Source: Archivesica marissinica (taxonomy: Eukaryota > Mollusca > Bivalvia > Venerida > Vesicomyidae). From it: DNA of 64,000 bases. The first letter of the stretch is position 1; the number at the start of each line of letters is the position of its first letter. A program made the translations under genes and the position numbers. Below the pieces are notes generated by a model, which was given only the letters and a program-made list of their open reading frames with translations, was not told the DNA's origin and did not search any database. The stretch is taken from positions 46,339,645 to 46,403,644 of the forward strand of contig CM026403.1 in NCBI GenBank assembly GCA_014843695.1. The letters run 5' to 3'. Positions 9,641 through 20,400 of this stretch are shown in pieces.

Positions 9641-9897
9641 CACTAAATGATTACCACAACAAACCATTTAGTGATATACCCATCCTGTTCATCTGTCGAT
9701 CCATGATTATTGGGACAAGTCAAATTTGCCAACTGGTGTCACTTGTCCTAGACAAGTTACTTAAACAAAATTATCCAGTCTTGGGGACGCCCGCCTCACA
9801 ATGCTCTACAAAGTAGAAAGCAACATAGTCGCTATCGACAAGACAAACTACTTATTACCACCTATAATATTAGACTCTCTCGCCAAACACAACCACA

Positions 9898-10075
9898 CAT
9901 TTGGAATCGAACGGTCCCGGGTTCGATACTCGGTCAGGCCACTTATGTAGTGTCATTGAGCAAGGCACCTCACACACGTTGCTTAGTACTGGTTAATCGC
10001 TTAGGTCGGCTAAGCCTGCCCAGAAAAACATGTCTAAGTCCCCGAGAGGGGTTTGACATTAAAGGAACATACATA
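9898..10075 (+). mobile_element. tRNA-derived SINE (GAGCAAGGCACCT family), 5'-truncated
   Basis: Box B GGGTTCGATACTCGG is intact, followed by the body TGTCATTGAGCAAGGCACCT, GCTTAGTACTGG, TCGGCTAAGCCTGCCCAG and the tail GACATTAAAGGAACATACA. Box A is missing. Copy 2: 58777-58958, with a 4-bp insertion (AGCC) after CACACGTTG. Confidence 0.85.
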
Positions 10076-10130
10076 CACACTCTTTCTAGATTGCAAGAAC
10101 AAGTACCATCTCAAGACTTCAATCCTTCTT

Positions 10131-10274
10131 CCGACCTAAGTGGTTAACCAATACTAAGCAATGTGTGTGAGGTGCCTTGCTCAATGACACTACATACGTG
10201 GCCTGACCGAGTATCGAACCTGGGACCGATCGATTCCAAATCCGAAGCTCTACCACTGGACCACAGATGCCACA
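10131..10274 (-). mobile_element. tRNA-derived SINE (GAGCAAGGCACCT family), 3'-truncated
   Basis: Minus-strand order is GGCATCTGTGGTCCAGTGG (box A), GGTTCGATACTCGGTCAGG (box B), GAGCAAGGCACCT and TTAGTATTGG. It breaks off at the CTTAGGTCGG part of the body. It faces the SINE at 9898-10075, about 55 bp away, so together they can form a long imperfect hairpin. Copy 2: 59014-59157. Confidence 0.85.
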
Positions 10275-10450
10275 CATACATTCGACTTGATGACAGAACA
10301 GAACGCATAGATCCAACAAGGCGGACATTGGTCGACATTATCTGGTGTTTCCTCCGATAATAGTAGGTTCAAAAGCTCACTTAGAGCTGTTGATATATTC
10401 ATAATATTGCCGACTCAAAATAAAATGATCTTATTCCATCAGACTACTAA

Positions 10451-10664
10451 CAGGCTGGGATCCAGTTAGAATCGGTCTATAATAGATAAATATGTCTATA
10501 ATAGATAGATCTGTCTATAATCTTATAAACTAAAAGCGCGATTTTCCGGATAAACATTGGTAGTGGACGATTTTGCATGTTTCTATTGATAAGATTATAG
10601 ACAGATCTATCTATTATAGACAGATTTATCTATTATAGACCGATTCTAACTGGATCCCAGCCTG
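10451..10664. mobile_element. MITE with 76-bp terminal inverted repeats
   Basis: Arms 10451-10526 and 10589-10664 are reverse complements with one mismatch and start CAGGCTGGGATCCAGTTAGA. The inner part of each arm is itself a repeat of TCTATAATAGATAAATCTG-like units. A possible 5-bp target duplication ACTAA flanks it (10446-10450, 10665-10669). Superfamily unknown. Copy 2 (59334-59537) lacks one inner unit on the right arm and has an insertion on the left, so its arms no longer match. Confidence 0.9.
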
Positions 10665-10960
10665 ACTAATACACAATAATAAACCACTAATCTTAACGAC
10701 ACCTGGAGCTTTTTTAAACTAATGTATTTGACAACCACGTTACTTACAACTCTTTCGCCAAAGGTAAATCAGACAAGCAAGGATAAATGAACATGCAAGC
10801 ACGATTTTCAGTATAAACGTATTTTTAAGATGAGTTTGTTTTGATTTGAGCGCCATTTTTAATCTACTGACGAATGGAATTTTGATTCCTAAACGCTATC
10901 GTCTGGATTATTTGTCTCTCATCACCGTGTTTCTTATTTTGTCAAAACAAGATTTTAAAG

Positions 10961-11172
10961 TGTATGTATGTTCCTTTAATGTCAAACCCCTCGCGGGAAC
11001 TTAGACATGTTTTCCTGGGAAGGCTTAGCCGACCTAAGCGATTAACCAGTACTAAGCAATGTGTGTGAGGTGCCTTGCTCAATGATACTACATACGTGGC
11101 CTGACCGAGTATCGAACCCGGGACCGTTCGATTCCAAATCCGACGCTCTACCACTGGACCACGGACGCCACA
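10961..11172 (-). mobile_element. tRNA-derived SINE (GAGCAAGGCACCT family), near full length
   Basis: Minus-strand head GTGGCGTCCGTGGTCCAGTGG with box A, then GTCGGATTTGGAATCGAACG, box B GGGTTCGATACTCGG, the family body, and the tail ending ATTAAAGGAACATACATAC. The best-preserved head in the window. The head has tRNA-like layout but the SINE body and tail exclude a tRNA gene. Copy 2: 59834-60045. Confidence 0.9.
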
Positions 11173-11326
11173 GTGTACACAGACCATGCTATCAAAGATG
11201 CTATCATTAACCAAGGTGTGAGAAAATGGTAGTCTGTGTGCATGTCGCTAATAGTGAGAAGGTATTACGAAGTCCAAAGTTAATAGTATTAAATATTACA
11301 AAAGGCTCGAGTAGTCAGACAAGTAG

Positions 11327-11467
11327 TGTGGCGCCAGTGGTTCAGACGTATAGTGTGGATTTGGAATAGAATGGTCCCTGGTTCGATACTCTGTCAGGGC
11401 ACATTGCAGACATTGCTTAGTACTGGTCTACGAACATGTCTAGATCCCGACAAGAGGTTTGACATAC
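11327..11467 (+). mobile_element. Degenerate tRNA-derived SINE (same family)
   Basis: GTGGCGCCAGTGGTTCAGAC, ATTTGGAATAGAATGGTCC, TGGTTCGATACTCTGTCAGG, then CATTGCTTAGTACTGG. The GAGCAAGGCACCT part of the body is deleted. An older copy than its neighbours. Copy 2: 60200-60340. Confidence 0.75.
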
Positions 11468-13732
11468 AACTTAAACCCATGATAGACTCTTACATGATAG
11501 GCCTATGTGTAATCAGAGGTTGTTGCCCAGTAAATATACAAACACTGGGTCTTGTTTGTGCATATTGTTGGAATTGACGTATTGCATGGGTAAAACAGGA
11601 TTAGTTCAGAATTGAGTATAAGTGTCCAGACTGTTTATACATAATTATATTCGTTCATAGTTGTCTGGTATGGAGAGGACTTTTTGTTTACACACAGTAA
11701 CAGTAACTGTGCAATAGAATAACATTTCACAGGAGCATCAAAATGTGGGAACACGGGCATTGAACTATACTATTAATAGCAGTTCAAATAGTTCTTGTCG
11801 GATTCATCTTAAAACATAAAACAATAAATATCGCACAATGCTGATTAATAATATCAGATGATATCTGAAGCCTGATAGTTCCGCCCATATGTCAAAGTCA
11901 GTGTGCAAGGTAGTAACATGGAAGATGCAAGTAAGGACATTGAATTACAACACAATATGAAACGATTTAAGGAAATAATATTATTATTTCATAAAATTAT
12001 GAAACAGTGGCATAGTGATTTGGAAACAATTACTAGATCCACGCAGTGGGGAGGGAGGAGACGGGAATCTATATTTATATCCCGTTATAGACGATGGTAG
12101 TAATTCATACAACCGCTGAAGAGACCGTGAAATCAGACATGCCGACGTATTTTTTTAACCAGATACGAACACTGAGACAGGATGCAGAATGTTGAGTCGA
12201 GAACCCGGTGGCAATACTAGGAGCAAAATCGTAAATAGGTCATAGAGAGCCATAACATGCATGTAGGTGAAAAATGGTGGAAATATCCACATATGATAAT
12301 GTGTCATTACTGACATTGAAAGAGAACTTGAGAAATATTAAGTTATTGCGTGATAAATGTTAGTCGATAAAATAGAAACAAATGCTTAGTAGTTTAATTT
12401 TATATATATACTTGTTGTATTCTTCTTACATGTAATTCATCTTCATGCAAACTATTAGGCATACCATCCGTGATTAACCAAGACACCCCAACATTTTATG
12501 TCATGTTTCTTTATTTTGAGAAACATTTCTCTATCTTGAAACATTTCTCTATCTATCTCTAAAATGTAAAACACCACACTTTCATATTGTTACACTATTG
12601 TACATGGGTGAGACATATTTATAGACCTATTTACTGATAAATAGTCTTAGATCAAATAATAAGAACACTCTTTAAGTTATAAAGGATACAAGGTGGAGTT
12701 AATACGACTGGGTCAATTTGTCTACTGGTGTGTGTCCTTTAGTCGTTCAGTTACATTGCATTCGGGTGGGCAGACTATTAAAAACTCGAATAAAGAAAGA
12801 AACTTGCGTATAGGCAACGAATGTGCAGCAGAAATACGACAATGCTAAAACAACTCGATACCCATGCAATGGTTTCATCTATTAACCGATATAAGATTTC
12901 ACCAATCTTAGGCTTTGACTACCACTTCAACAACATACTACATGTATTGTAAATGTTTTGGTGTCATTGTTTCTGTCCAGATGACCTGTGTAGAGGACCT
13001 AACAGTAGTTGCCACAACTATTATATGCTACGTGTCTTTATTCTACAATAGCTAATTAAATAATATTTGTATATTGTATATTGTATATAGTGCATATAAT
13101 AGATATATCTATATATTTTCATTTAATGTCAAACAGCAAAGCAGTTTAAAGGATGAGTACTTAAAAGCAAGCTATAGATAGAAATGAAAAATAAGCTGGT
13201 ATGAAAGGTTAAAAGCAGCTAGACAGAACAACAAGGGGTTTGTCATTAGTTTAAACTGTATTTATTAAAGTATACATTTTACAAGTACGTATATATAATA
13301 TAATATACACAAACTACATAAAGTAAGTATTGGATTGGAAAACAAGTTTTAGCAACTTATATTAATTCCTTTCCATGTTTGACATTAGTGGAACATACAT
13401 ACAACTGTACATACAACTAGGAGCGGGGGGCATGACCAATACGACAAACAGCCGCATTGAACTGTTATATGGAGATGGGCAATGTAAGTGGGTGATTCCA
13501 ATGAAAAGTGGTTCTAGGGAAATAGAACACGTGTAATAGTATGTAGTTGCTGTAATTAACATATAGCTTAAGGAATGACAGTGGCGTGCGCGAAGTGAGA
13601 GTGGAACTAAGTAATTCCCACTGGGGTTAGCAACCAGATCATTATGAATTTAATACATAAGGGATAAACTATTGTCAATAAGCCGGATATCTAGTATGTG
13701 TAGATTTAGGGAACAACCGGGAGCATGTCTAC
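11468..13732. other. Mostly unassigned AT-rich sequence with one short ORF
   Basis: No recognised gene or complete repeat. One plus-strand ORF starts at ATG 11918 (MEDASKDIELQHNMKRF..., about 60 codons, basic C terminus) and is open in copy 2 with three substitutions; it could be an exon but nothing identifies it. A run of TATTGTATATTGTATATAG-like simple sequence lies near 13070. A SINE-tail-like string TTTGACATTAGTGGAACATA is at 13378. Confidence 0.4.
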
Positions 13733-13948
13733 GTGGCGTACGTGGTCCAGTGGTAAAGCGTCGGATTTAGAATCGAATGGCCCCGGGTTCGATACTCGGC
13801 CAGGCCATGTATGTAGTGTCATTGAGCAAGGCACCTCACACACACTGCTTAGTACTGGTTAACCACTTAGGTCGGCTAAGCCTGCCCAGGAAAACATGTA
13901 TAGGTCCCCGTAAGGGTTTGACATTAATGGAACATACATACATACAAC
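13733..13948 (+). mobile_element. tRNA-derived SINE (GAGCAAGGCACCT family), full length
   Basis: Head GTGGCGTACGTGGTCCAGTG with box A, box B CGGGTTCGATACTCGG, body TTGAGCAAGGCACCTCACAC, CGGCTAAGCCTGCCCAGG, and the tail ATTAATGGAACATACATACA. Copy 2: 62602-62817 with two more bases of CATA tail repeat. Length about 215 bp. Confidence 0.9.
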
Positions 13949-14839
13949 ATATATGTCTGTAACACTAGAGGTTCGATAGAAGGCAGCCTTTATCCAACGA
14001 GCTGCTCTTCGCTGGACATCTTCAACCTAAGCTTTCAGTGTTTAGGTATGTGGCGACCAAATATTGGAGCCATATTCCAACTGTGAGTTACATTGGCTGA
14101 GACGGATTAGATAATAAATAACATACAAGATACAAGAGATACAAGAAGCTTTATTTTGAGTCGGATGTACAACAATAAACACTAGCTACACTTTGTTTAA
14201 TAATATTTTATTGCTTTTATCTTCTAGTTACATTTATACATGCATGCAACAACAACAAATCTATGTAATAATGATATAACACAAATTAGTACACTGCACT
14301 AGTTAACGATTAAATGTAAAAAAAGCAAATGGGTCGGGCTACAAGTTATAACAACATTATTAACAGCCCTTCCCATTATGTCAAAATTTCGGATGAAAAC
14401 CAATGTTGGAAAGCAATAATTTGATATGTAGTATAGAATATGCGTCTATGAGAAATAGAAGTACAAAACAACAAAGAAACACGAAAAGTATCATACGAAA
14501 GGTAAGTAAGCACACACACAGACACATACAATATAGAAGAAAGAAAAAGGATAGTAAAATGAGAGAGAAATAATGAAAAAGTAAAAAAAGAAACAAAAAA
14601 ATAGAATAAATGTTCCCTCCGCCACCACCACACTAATTCAGATTTTCAGTTTAAGAAAATACTCTAATGAAGTACGCGCATGACATACGTGAGCATTGTG
14701 CCAAGAACAGGACAATTAACTATACATATATGTTACACAAACCGCCGCGTTGTTTTTATATACTTTTGAATATCTTTGAATAATTGAGAGTTCTGTTGGT
14801 CTGATAACTGTTCTATTCCATATAGTAATTTTGTTGTGT
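13949..14839. other. Unassigned AT-rich sequence with purine-rich stretch
   Basis: No gene found. 14440-14610 is strongly purine-rich on the plus strand (GAAAGAAAAAGGATAG..., AGAGAGAAATAATG), which opens long reading frames on the minus strand with low-complexity Leu/Phe/Ser content; these look accidental. Confidence 0.4.
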
Positions 14840-15163
14840 TTAGCGGATGAAATTCATGAGTTTTTCTAAACAGTTGTATACGTTCATTTCTGTAATTTTT
14901 ACACTAAAGAAGTAATGTTCAGGGTTTTCAATGCCATGACCACAAACACAATTTGGACTATCTCTTAAGAAATTGGTATGTAAATGAGCGTTTAAGTTGC
15001 TACATACATTACGGATACGCGCATGATGAACACTACTGAAACGTTCGCCTGTAGTAAAATAGATTGGTACTGTTGCACCCTTGTACTTGATTTTAAGTTT
15101 GGATTTAGCTACACTAGCTATTTGCCGACAAAAACAAAGATACATAACGTATGGGTAAAGCAA
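14840..15163 (-). pseudogene. LINE 3'-end remnant: C-terminal zinc-binding domain of a non-LTR ORF2
   Basis: The minus-strand reading of about 107 codons contains RIRNVCSNLNAHLH followed by SPNCVCGHGIENPEHYFF. The pattern (a T/A-R-L/I-R segment, L-N-x-H-L, then C-x-C-G...E-x-x-E-H-Y/F) is typical of the domain downstream of reverse transcriptase in invertebrate LINEs, where Cys and His residues bind zinc. The RT itself is not found next to it, so this is a short 3' fragment. The second copy begins at 63709 and runs out of the window. Confidence 0.8.
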
Positions 15164-15723
15164 ACACCTGTGGGATAAAAATATAAATTTACATTGGTAT
15201 TATAAAATATTATGCAGAAGTTCAATACCTTTAAAATCTAAAAAATACCTTAGTAATAGTAATATATGCATGCAAATAATTAATATGTAACACTTAGCAC
15301 GGTACGGTACGTGAATTTACAAGGACTGTTGCATTAATGACTATTGTCGTGATTATGTCCCTTAGAAAATGTTACACGATTGCGGAAAAGGCGAGATTCT
15401 CGTTGTTCTCAATTTGCAGCAAGATCAAGACAAGACGATATCCAGACGAATGTTCAGGAACGTTTTCTATAACCGTAACTACATTACAAATACTGCGAAA
15501 GCACATCATGTTTGAATTAGCGATAGGTAACTTCAAGACTTCAGAAAATGTTTTAGGTCACCAGCCTCGAATTGAATCTCGTGGCAGATAACGCACCAAC
15601 ACGTGTTTAGTTTAAACATAGTCATTCATTGAATAAGCACTTACCATGGATGGACGTACCGGTATTAGACCGCCCAAGGCTCCTCAGTGACTACCTTGAA
15701 GTCCTTATCTTTTACATGAATTA
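15164..15723. other. Unassigned sequence
   Basis: No repeat family recognised. An 84-codon plus-strand frame at 15337-15591 has no recognisable motif and no duplicate for comparison. Confidence 0.35.
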
Positions 15724-16326
15724 TGGTCATTTCGGACCATGGTCATTTCGGCCCATGGTCATTTCGGCCCATATTCGTGGGCCGAAATGACCATCCATAT
15801 GTCTGGTCATTTCGGCCCACCTCCATGGTCATATCAGCCCATATGTCTGGTCATTTCGGCCCACCTCCATGGTCATTTCGGCCCACCTCCATGGTCATTT
15901 CGGCCCATATGTCGGGTCATTTCGGCCCATGTTTATGTCTACGTGGGCCGAAATTACCAGCATAGATGGGCCGAAATGACCAGCTACATTGGCATTTTAG
16001 CAGGTCTATGGAAAGGATCGGAAAATGTCAACAATTTTAACACAATCAGACAGTGTTCATACTAACTGAACAAACCCCAACAACGTACACGTAAATAACA
16101 TAATGACGCCACATTTATGTGTTATCTTAGTACACTTATTACTGGGCCGAAATGACCAGATTTAATATTATTGATTGGCCGAAATGACCAAAGAAGTGAC
16201 TAGGTGGGCCGAAATGACCATGCAGATGGGCCGAAATGACCAGGCATGTGGGCCGAAATGACCACAAATATGGGCCGAAATGACCACAAAAATATGGGCC
16301 GAAATGACAATGGTCCGAAATTACCA
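15724..16326. mobile_element. Foldback-like element built from a 15-bp motif
   Basis: GGTCATTTCGGCCCA occurs about ten times in forward orientation in 15724-15940 with one inverted copy at 15779, and the reverse complement TGGGCCGAAATGACC occurs at 15951-15985 and about eight more times in 16143-16326. The outermost unit at each end is a shared variant: TGGTCATTTCGGACCA on the left, and on the right its inverse TGGTCCGAAATTACCA. Copies are separated by short variable linkers such as CCTCCAT or TATGTC. About 160 bp of non-repeat sequence lies in the middle. Terminal inverted arms made of short direct repeats are the hallmark of foldback (FB) transposons. No target duplication is evident. Confidence 0.75.
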
Positions 16327-16382
16327 CCACCCCTTTTACAGCAGGTGAAATAATAGTCACTCAGTGGTGTAATGCTTTTTAA

Positions 16383-16430
16383 AAATTTTGTATTTAACGT
16401 CGCTACCGGTTTCCCATTTGAGCGACGGGC
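16383..16430 (+). repeat. Edge fragment of dispersed repeat R1
   Basis: TTAACGTCGCTACCGGTTTC and CATTTGAGCGACGG match the start of R1 at 7915. It continues into SINE-like words (TCCTGGGCAGGCT, AGCGGTTAACC) on the minus strand just before the gap. Confidence 0.5.
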
Positions 16431-16476
16431 AGTTTACCTAACAACATCTTTCCTGGGCAGGCTCCAGCGGTTAACC

Positions 16477-17476
16477 NNNNNNNNNNNNNNNNNNNNNNNN
16501 NNNNNNNNNNNNNNNNNNNNNNNNNNNNNNNNNNNNNNNNNNNNNNNNNNNNNNNNNNNNNNNNNNNNNNNNNNNNNNNNNNNNNNNNNNNNNNNNNNNN
16601 NNNNNNNNNNNNNNNNNNNNNNNNNNNNNNNNNNNNNNNNNNNNNNNNNNNNNNNNNNNNNNNNNNNNNNNNNNNNNNNNNNNNNNNNNNNNNNNNNNNN
16701 NNNNNNNNNNNNNNNNNNNNNNNNNNNNNNNNNNNNNNNNNNNNNNNNNNNNNNNNNNNNNNNNNNNNNNNNNNNNNNNNNNNNNNNNNNNNNNNNNNNN
16801 NNNNNNNNNNNNNNNNNNNNNNNNNNNNNNNNNNNNNNNNNNNNNNNNNNNNNNNNNNNNNNNNNNNNNNNNNNNNNNNNNNNNNNNNNNNNNNNNNNNN
16901 NNNNNNNNNNNNNNNNNNNNNNNNNNNNNNNNNNNNNNNNNNNNNNNNNNNNNNNNNNNNNNNNNNNNNNNNNNNNNNNNNNNNNNNNNNNNNNNNNNNN
17001 NNNNNNNNNNNNNNNNNNNNNNNNNNNNNNNNNNNNNNNNNNNNNNNNNNNNNNNNNNNNNNNNNNNNNNNNNNNNNNNNNNNNNNNNNNNNNNNNNNNN
17101 NNNNNNNNNNNNNNNNNNNNNNNNNNNNNNNNNNNNNNNNNNNNNNNNNNNNNNNNNNNNNNNNNNNNNNNNNNNNNNNNNNNNNNNNNNNNNNNNNNNN
17201 NNNNNNNNNNNNNNNNNNNNNNNNNNNNNNNNNNNNNNNNNNNNNNNNNNNNNNNNNNNNNNNNNNNNNNNNNNNNNNNNNNNNNNNNNNNNNNNNNNNN
17301 NNNNNNNNNNNNNNNNNNNNNNNNNNNNNNNNNNNNNNNNNNNNNNNNNNNNNNNNNNNNNNNNNNNNNNNNNNNNNNNNNNNNNNNNNNNNNNNNNNNN
17401 NNNNNNNNNNNNNNNNNNNNNNNNNNNNNNNNNNNNNNNNNNNNNNNNNNNNNNNNNNNNNNNNNNNNNNNNNNNN
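16477..17476. other. Assembly gap of exactly 1000 N
   Basis: N from 16477 to 17476. The round length marks a scaffolding gap of unknown true size. Its right edge is already inside the 24/25-bp minisatellite, so the array probably continues into the gap. Confidence 0.99.
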
Positions 17477-20400
17477 CGTTGCCTGTTGCGTGTGGGGGCA
17501 CCGTTGCCTGTTGCGTGTGGGGGCACCGTTGCCTGTTGTGTGTGGGGGCACCGTTGCCTGTTGTGAGTGGGGACACCGTTGCCTGTTGTGCGTGGGGGCA
17601 CCGTTGGCTGTTGTGCATGGGGGCACCGTTGCCTGTTGTGAGTGGGGGCACCGTTGCCTGTTGTGCGTGGGGCACCGTTGCCTGTTGTGCGTGGGGGCAC
17701 CGTTGCCTGTTGTGCTCGTGGGGGCACCGTGGCTGTTGTGCGTGGGGCACCGTTGCCTGTTGTGCGTGGGGGCACCTTTGCCTGTTGTGTGCGTGAGGGC
17801 ACCGTTGCCTGTTGTGTGCACGGGGCACCGTTGCCTGTTGTGTGCGCGGGGCACCGTTGCCTGTTGTGTGCGTGGGGCACCGTTGCCTGTTGTGCGTGGG
17901 GCACCATTGCCTGTTGTGCGTGGGGGCACCGTTGCCTATTGTGCGTGGGGGCACCGTTGCCTGCTGCGCGTGGGGGCACCGTTGCATGTGGGGGCACCGT
18001 TGCCTGTTGCGTGTGGGGGCACCGTTGACTGTTGCGTGTGGGGGCACCTTTGCCTGTTGCGTGTGGGGGCACCGTTGCCTGTTGCGTGTGGGGGCACCGT
18101 TGCCTGTTGTGAGTGGGGACACCGTTGCCTGTTGTGCGTGGGGGCACCGTTGGCTGTTGTGCGTGGGGGCACCGTTGCCTGTTGTGAGTGGGGGCACCTT
18201 TGCCTGTTGTGCGTGGGGGCACCGTTGCCTGTTGTGCGTGGGGGCACCGTTGGCTGTTGTGCGTGGGGCACCGTTGGCTGTTGTGAGTGGGGGCATCGTT
18301 GCCTGTTGTGCGTGGGGGCACCGTTGCCTGTTGTGCGTGGGGGCACCGTTGCATGTTGTGCGTGGGGGCACCGTTGGCTGTTGTGCATGGGGCACCGTTG
18401 GCTGTTGTGATGGGGCACCGTTGCCTGTTGTGCGTGGGGCACCGTTGGCTGTTGTGAGTGGGGGCACCGTTGCCTGTTGTGCGTGGGGCACCATTGCCTG
18501 TTGCGTGTGTGGGGCACCGTTGCCTGTTGGCGTGGGGGCACCGTTGCCGTTGTGTGTGGGGGCACCGTTGCCTGTTGTGTGGGGGCACCGTTGCCGTGTG
18601 CGTGGGGGACCGTTGCCTGTTGTCGTGGGGGCACCGTTGCTGTTGTGCGTGGGGGCACCGTTGCCTGTTGTGCGTGGGGGCACCGTTGCCTGTTGTGAGT
18701 GGGGGCACCGTTGGCTGTTGTGCGTGGGGCACCGTTGGCTGTTGTGAGTGGGGCACCGTTGCCTGTTGTGAGTGGGGCACCGTTGCCTGTTGTGAGTGGG
18801 GACACCGTTGCCTGTTGTGAGTGGGGAAACCGTTGCCTGTTGTGCATGGGGGCACCGTTGCCTGTTGTGTATGGGGGCACCGTTGCCTGTTGTGCGTGGG
18901 GGCACCGTTGCCTGTTGTGCGTGGGGCACGTTGCCTGTTGTGCGTGGGGGCACCGTTGCCTGTTGTGCGTGGGGGCACGTTGCCTGTTGTGCGTGGGGGC
19001 ACCGTTGCCTGTTGTGGTGGGGGCTGTTGTGGTGGGACCGTTGCCTGTTGTGAGTGGGGCACCGTTGCCTGTTGTGAGTGGGGCACCGTTGCCTGTTGTG
19101 GTGGGGGCACCGTTGCCTGTTGTGCATGGGGGCACCATTGCCTGTTGTGTATGGGGGCACCGTTGCCTGTTGTGTGTGGGGGCACCGTTGCCTGTTGTGC
19201 GTGGGGCACCGTTTGCTGTTGTGCGTGGGGGCACCGTTGCCTGTTGTGCGTGGGGGCACCGTTGCCTGTTGTGCGTGGGGGCACTGTTGCCTGTTGTGCT
19301 TGGGGGCACCGTTGCCTGTTGTGCGTGGGGGCACCGTTGCCTGTTGTGCGTGGGGGCACCGTTGCCTGTTGTGCGTGGGGGCACCGTTGCCTGTTGTGCG
19401 TGGGGGCACCGTTGCCTGTTGTGCTGGGGGCACCGTTGCCTGTTGTGCGTGGGGCACCGTTGCCTGTGTGCGGGGGCACCGTTGCCTGTTGTGCGTGGGG
19501 CACCATTGCCTGTTGGTGTGTGGGGCACCGTTGCCTGTTGCGTGGGGGCACCGTTGCCTGTTGTGAGTGGGGGCACCGTTGCCTGTGTGCGTGGGGGCAC
19601 GTGCTGTTGTGCCTGTTGTGCGTGGGGGCCGTTGCTGTTGTGCGTGGGGGCACCGTTGTCTGTTGTGCATGGGGGCACCGTTGCCTGTTATGCGTGGGGG
19701 GCACCGTTGTCTGTTGTGAGTGGGGGCACTGTTGCCTGTTGTGCGTGGGGGCACCGTTGCTGTTGTGCGTGGGGGCACCGTTGCCTGTTGTGAGTGGGGG
19801 CACCGTTGCTGTTGTGCGTGGGGGCACCGTTGCTGTTGTGCGTGGAGGCACCGTTGCATGTTGTGAGTGGGGCACCGTTGCCTGTTGTGAGTGGGGACAC
19901 TGTTGCCTGTTGTGCGTGGGGGCACCGTTGCCTGTTGTGCATGGGGCACCATTGCCTGTTGTGCGTGGGGGCACCGTTGCATGTTGTGCGTGGGGGCACC
20001 GGCTGTTGTGTGGGGGCACCGTTGCTGTTGTGAGTGGGGGCACCGTTGCCTGTTGTGCGTGGGGGCCCGTTGCTGTTGTGAGTGGGGCACCGTTGCCTGT
20101 TGTGCGTGGGGCACCGTTGCTGTTGTGGTGGGGGCACCGTTGCTGTTGTGCGTGGGGCACCGTTGCCTGTTGTGGTGGGGCACGTTGCCTGTGTGGTGGG
20201 GTTGTGGCACCGTTGCTGTTGTGGTGGGGCACCTTGCCTGTTGTGCGTGGGGGCACCGTTGCTGTTGTGCGTGGGGGCACCGTTGCCTGTTGTGCGTGGG
20301 GGCACCGTTGCCTGTTGTGCGTGGGGCACCGTTGCTGGGGGGGACCGTTGTGTGTGGTGGGGCACCGTTGCTGTTGTGAGTGGGGGCATCGTTGCCTGTT

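Larger units (their letters stand above)
4802..15130. repeat. Segmental duplication, copy 1 (of 52458-64000)
   Basis: Collinear and nearly identical to 52458-64000. Alignment by eye starts at CAAAAAGACAAGGCGG and continues to the end of the window, so the true right end lies further right. For example 7297-7870 and 56137-56710 show no difference I can find. Main length differences are the 26-bp array (about 1.18 kb shorter here), a 43-bp deletion at 9067/9068 and small indels near 9555, 9975 and in the MITE at 10451. Confidence 0.95.

Noticed and set aside
10961..11172. A tRNA gene on the minus strand
   Set aside because: Boxes A and B are present but pairing of the arms is poor and the sequence continues into a SINE body and tail shared by five copies.
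14376..14633. 85-codon minus-strand frame rich in Phe and Leu as a membrane protein
   Set aside because: It follows from a purine-rich low-complexity strand, and overlapping frames in the same strand look alike.
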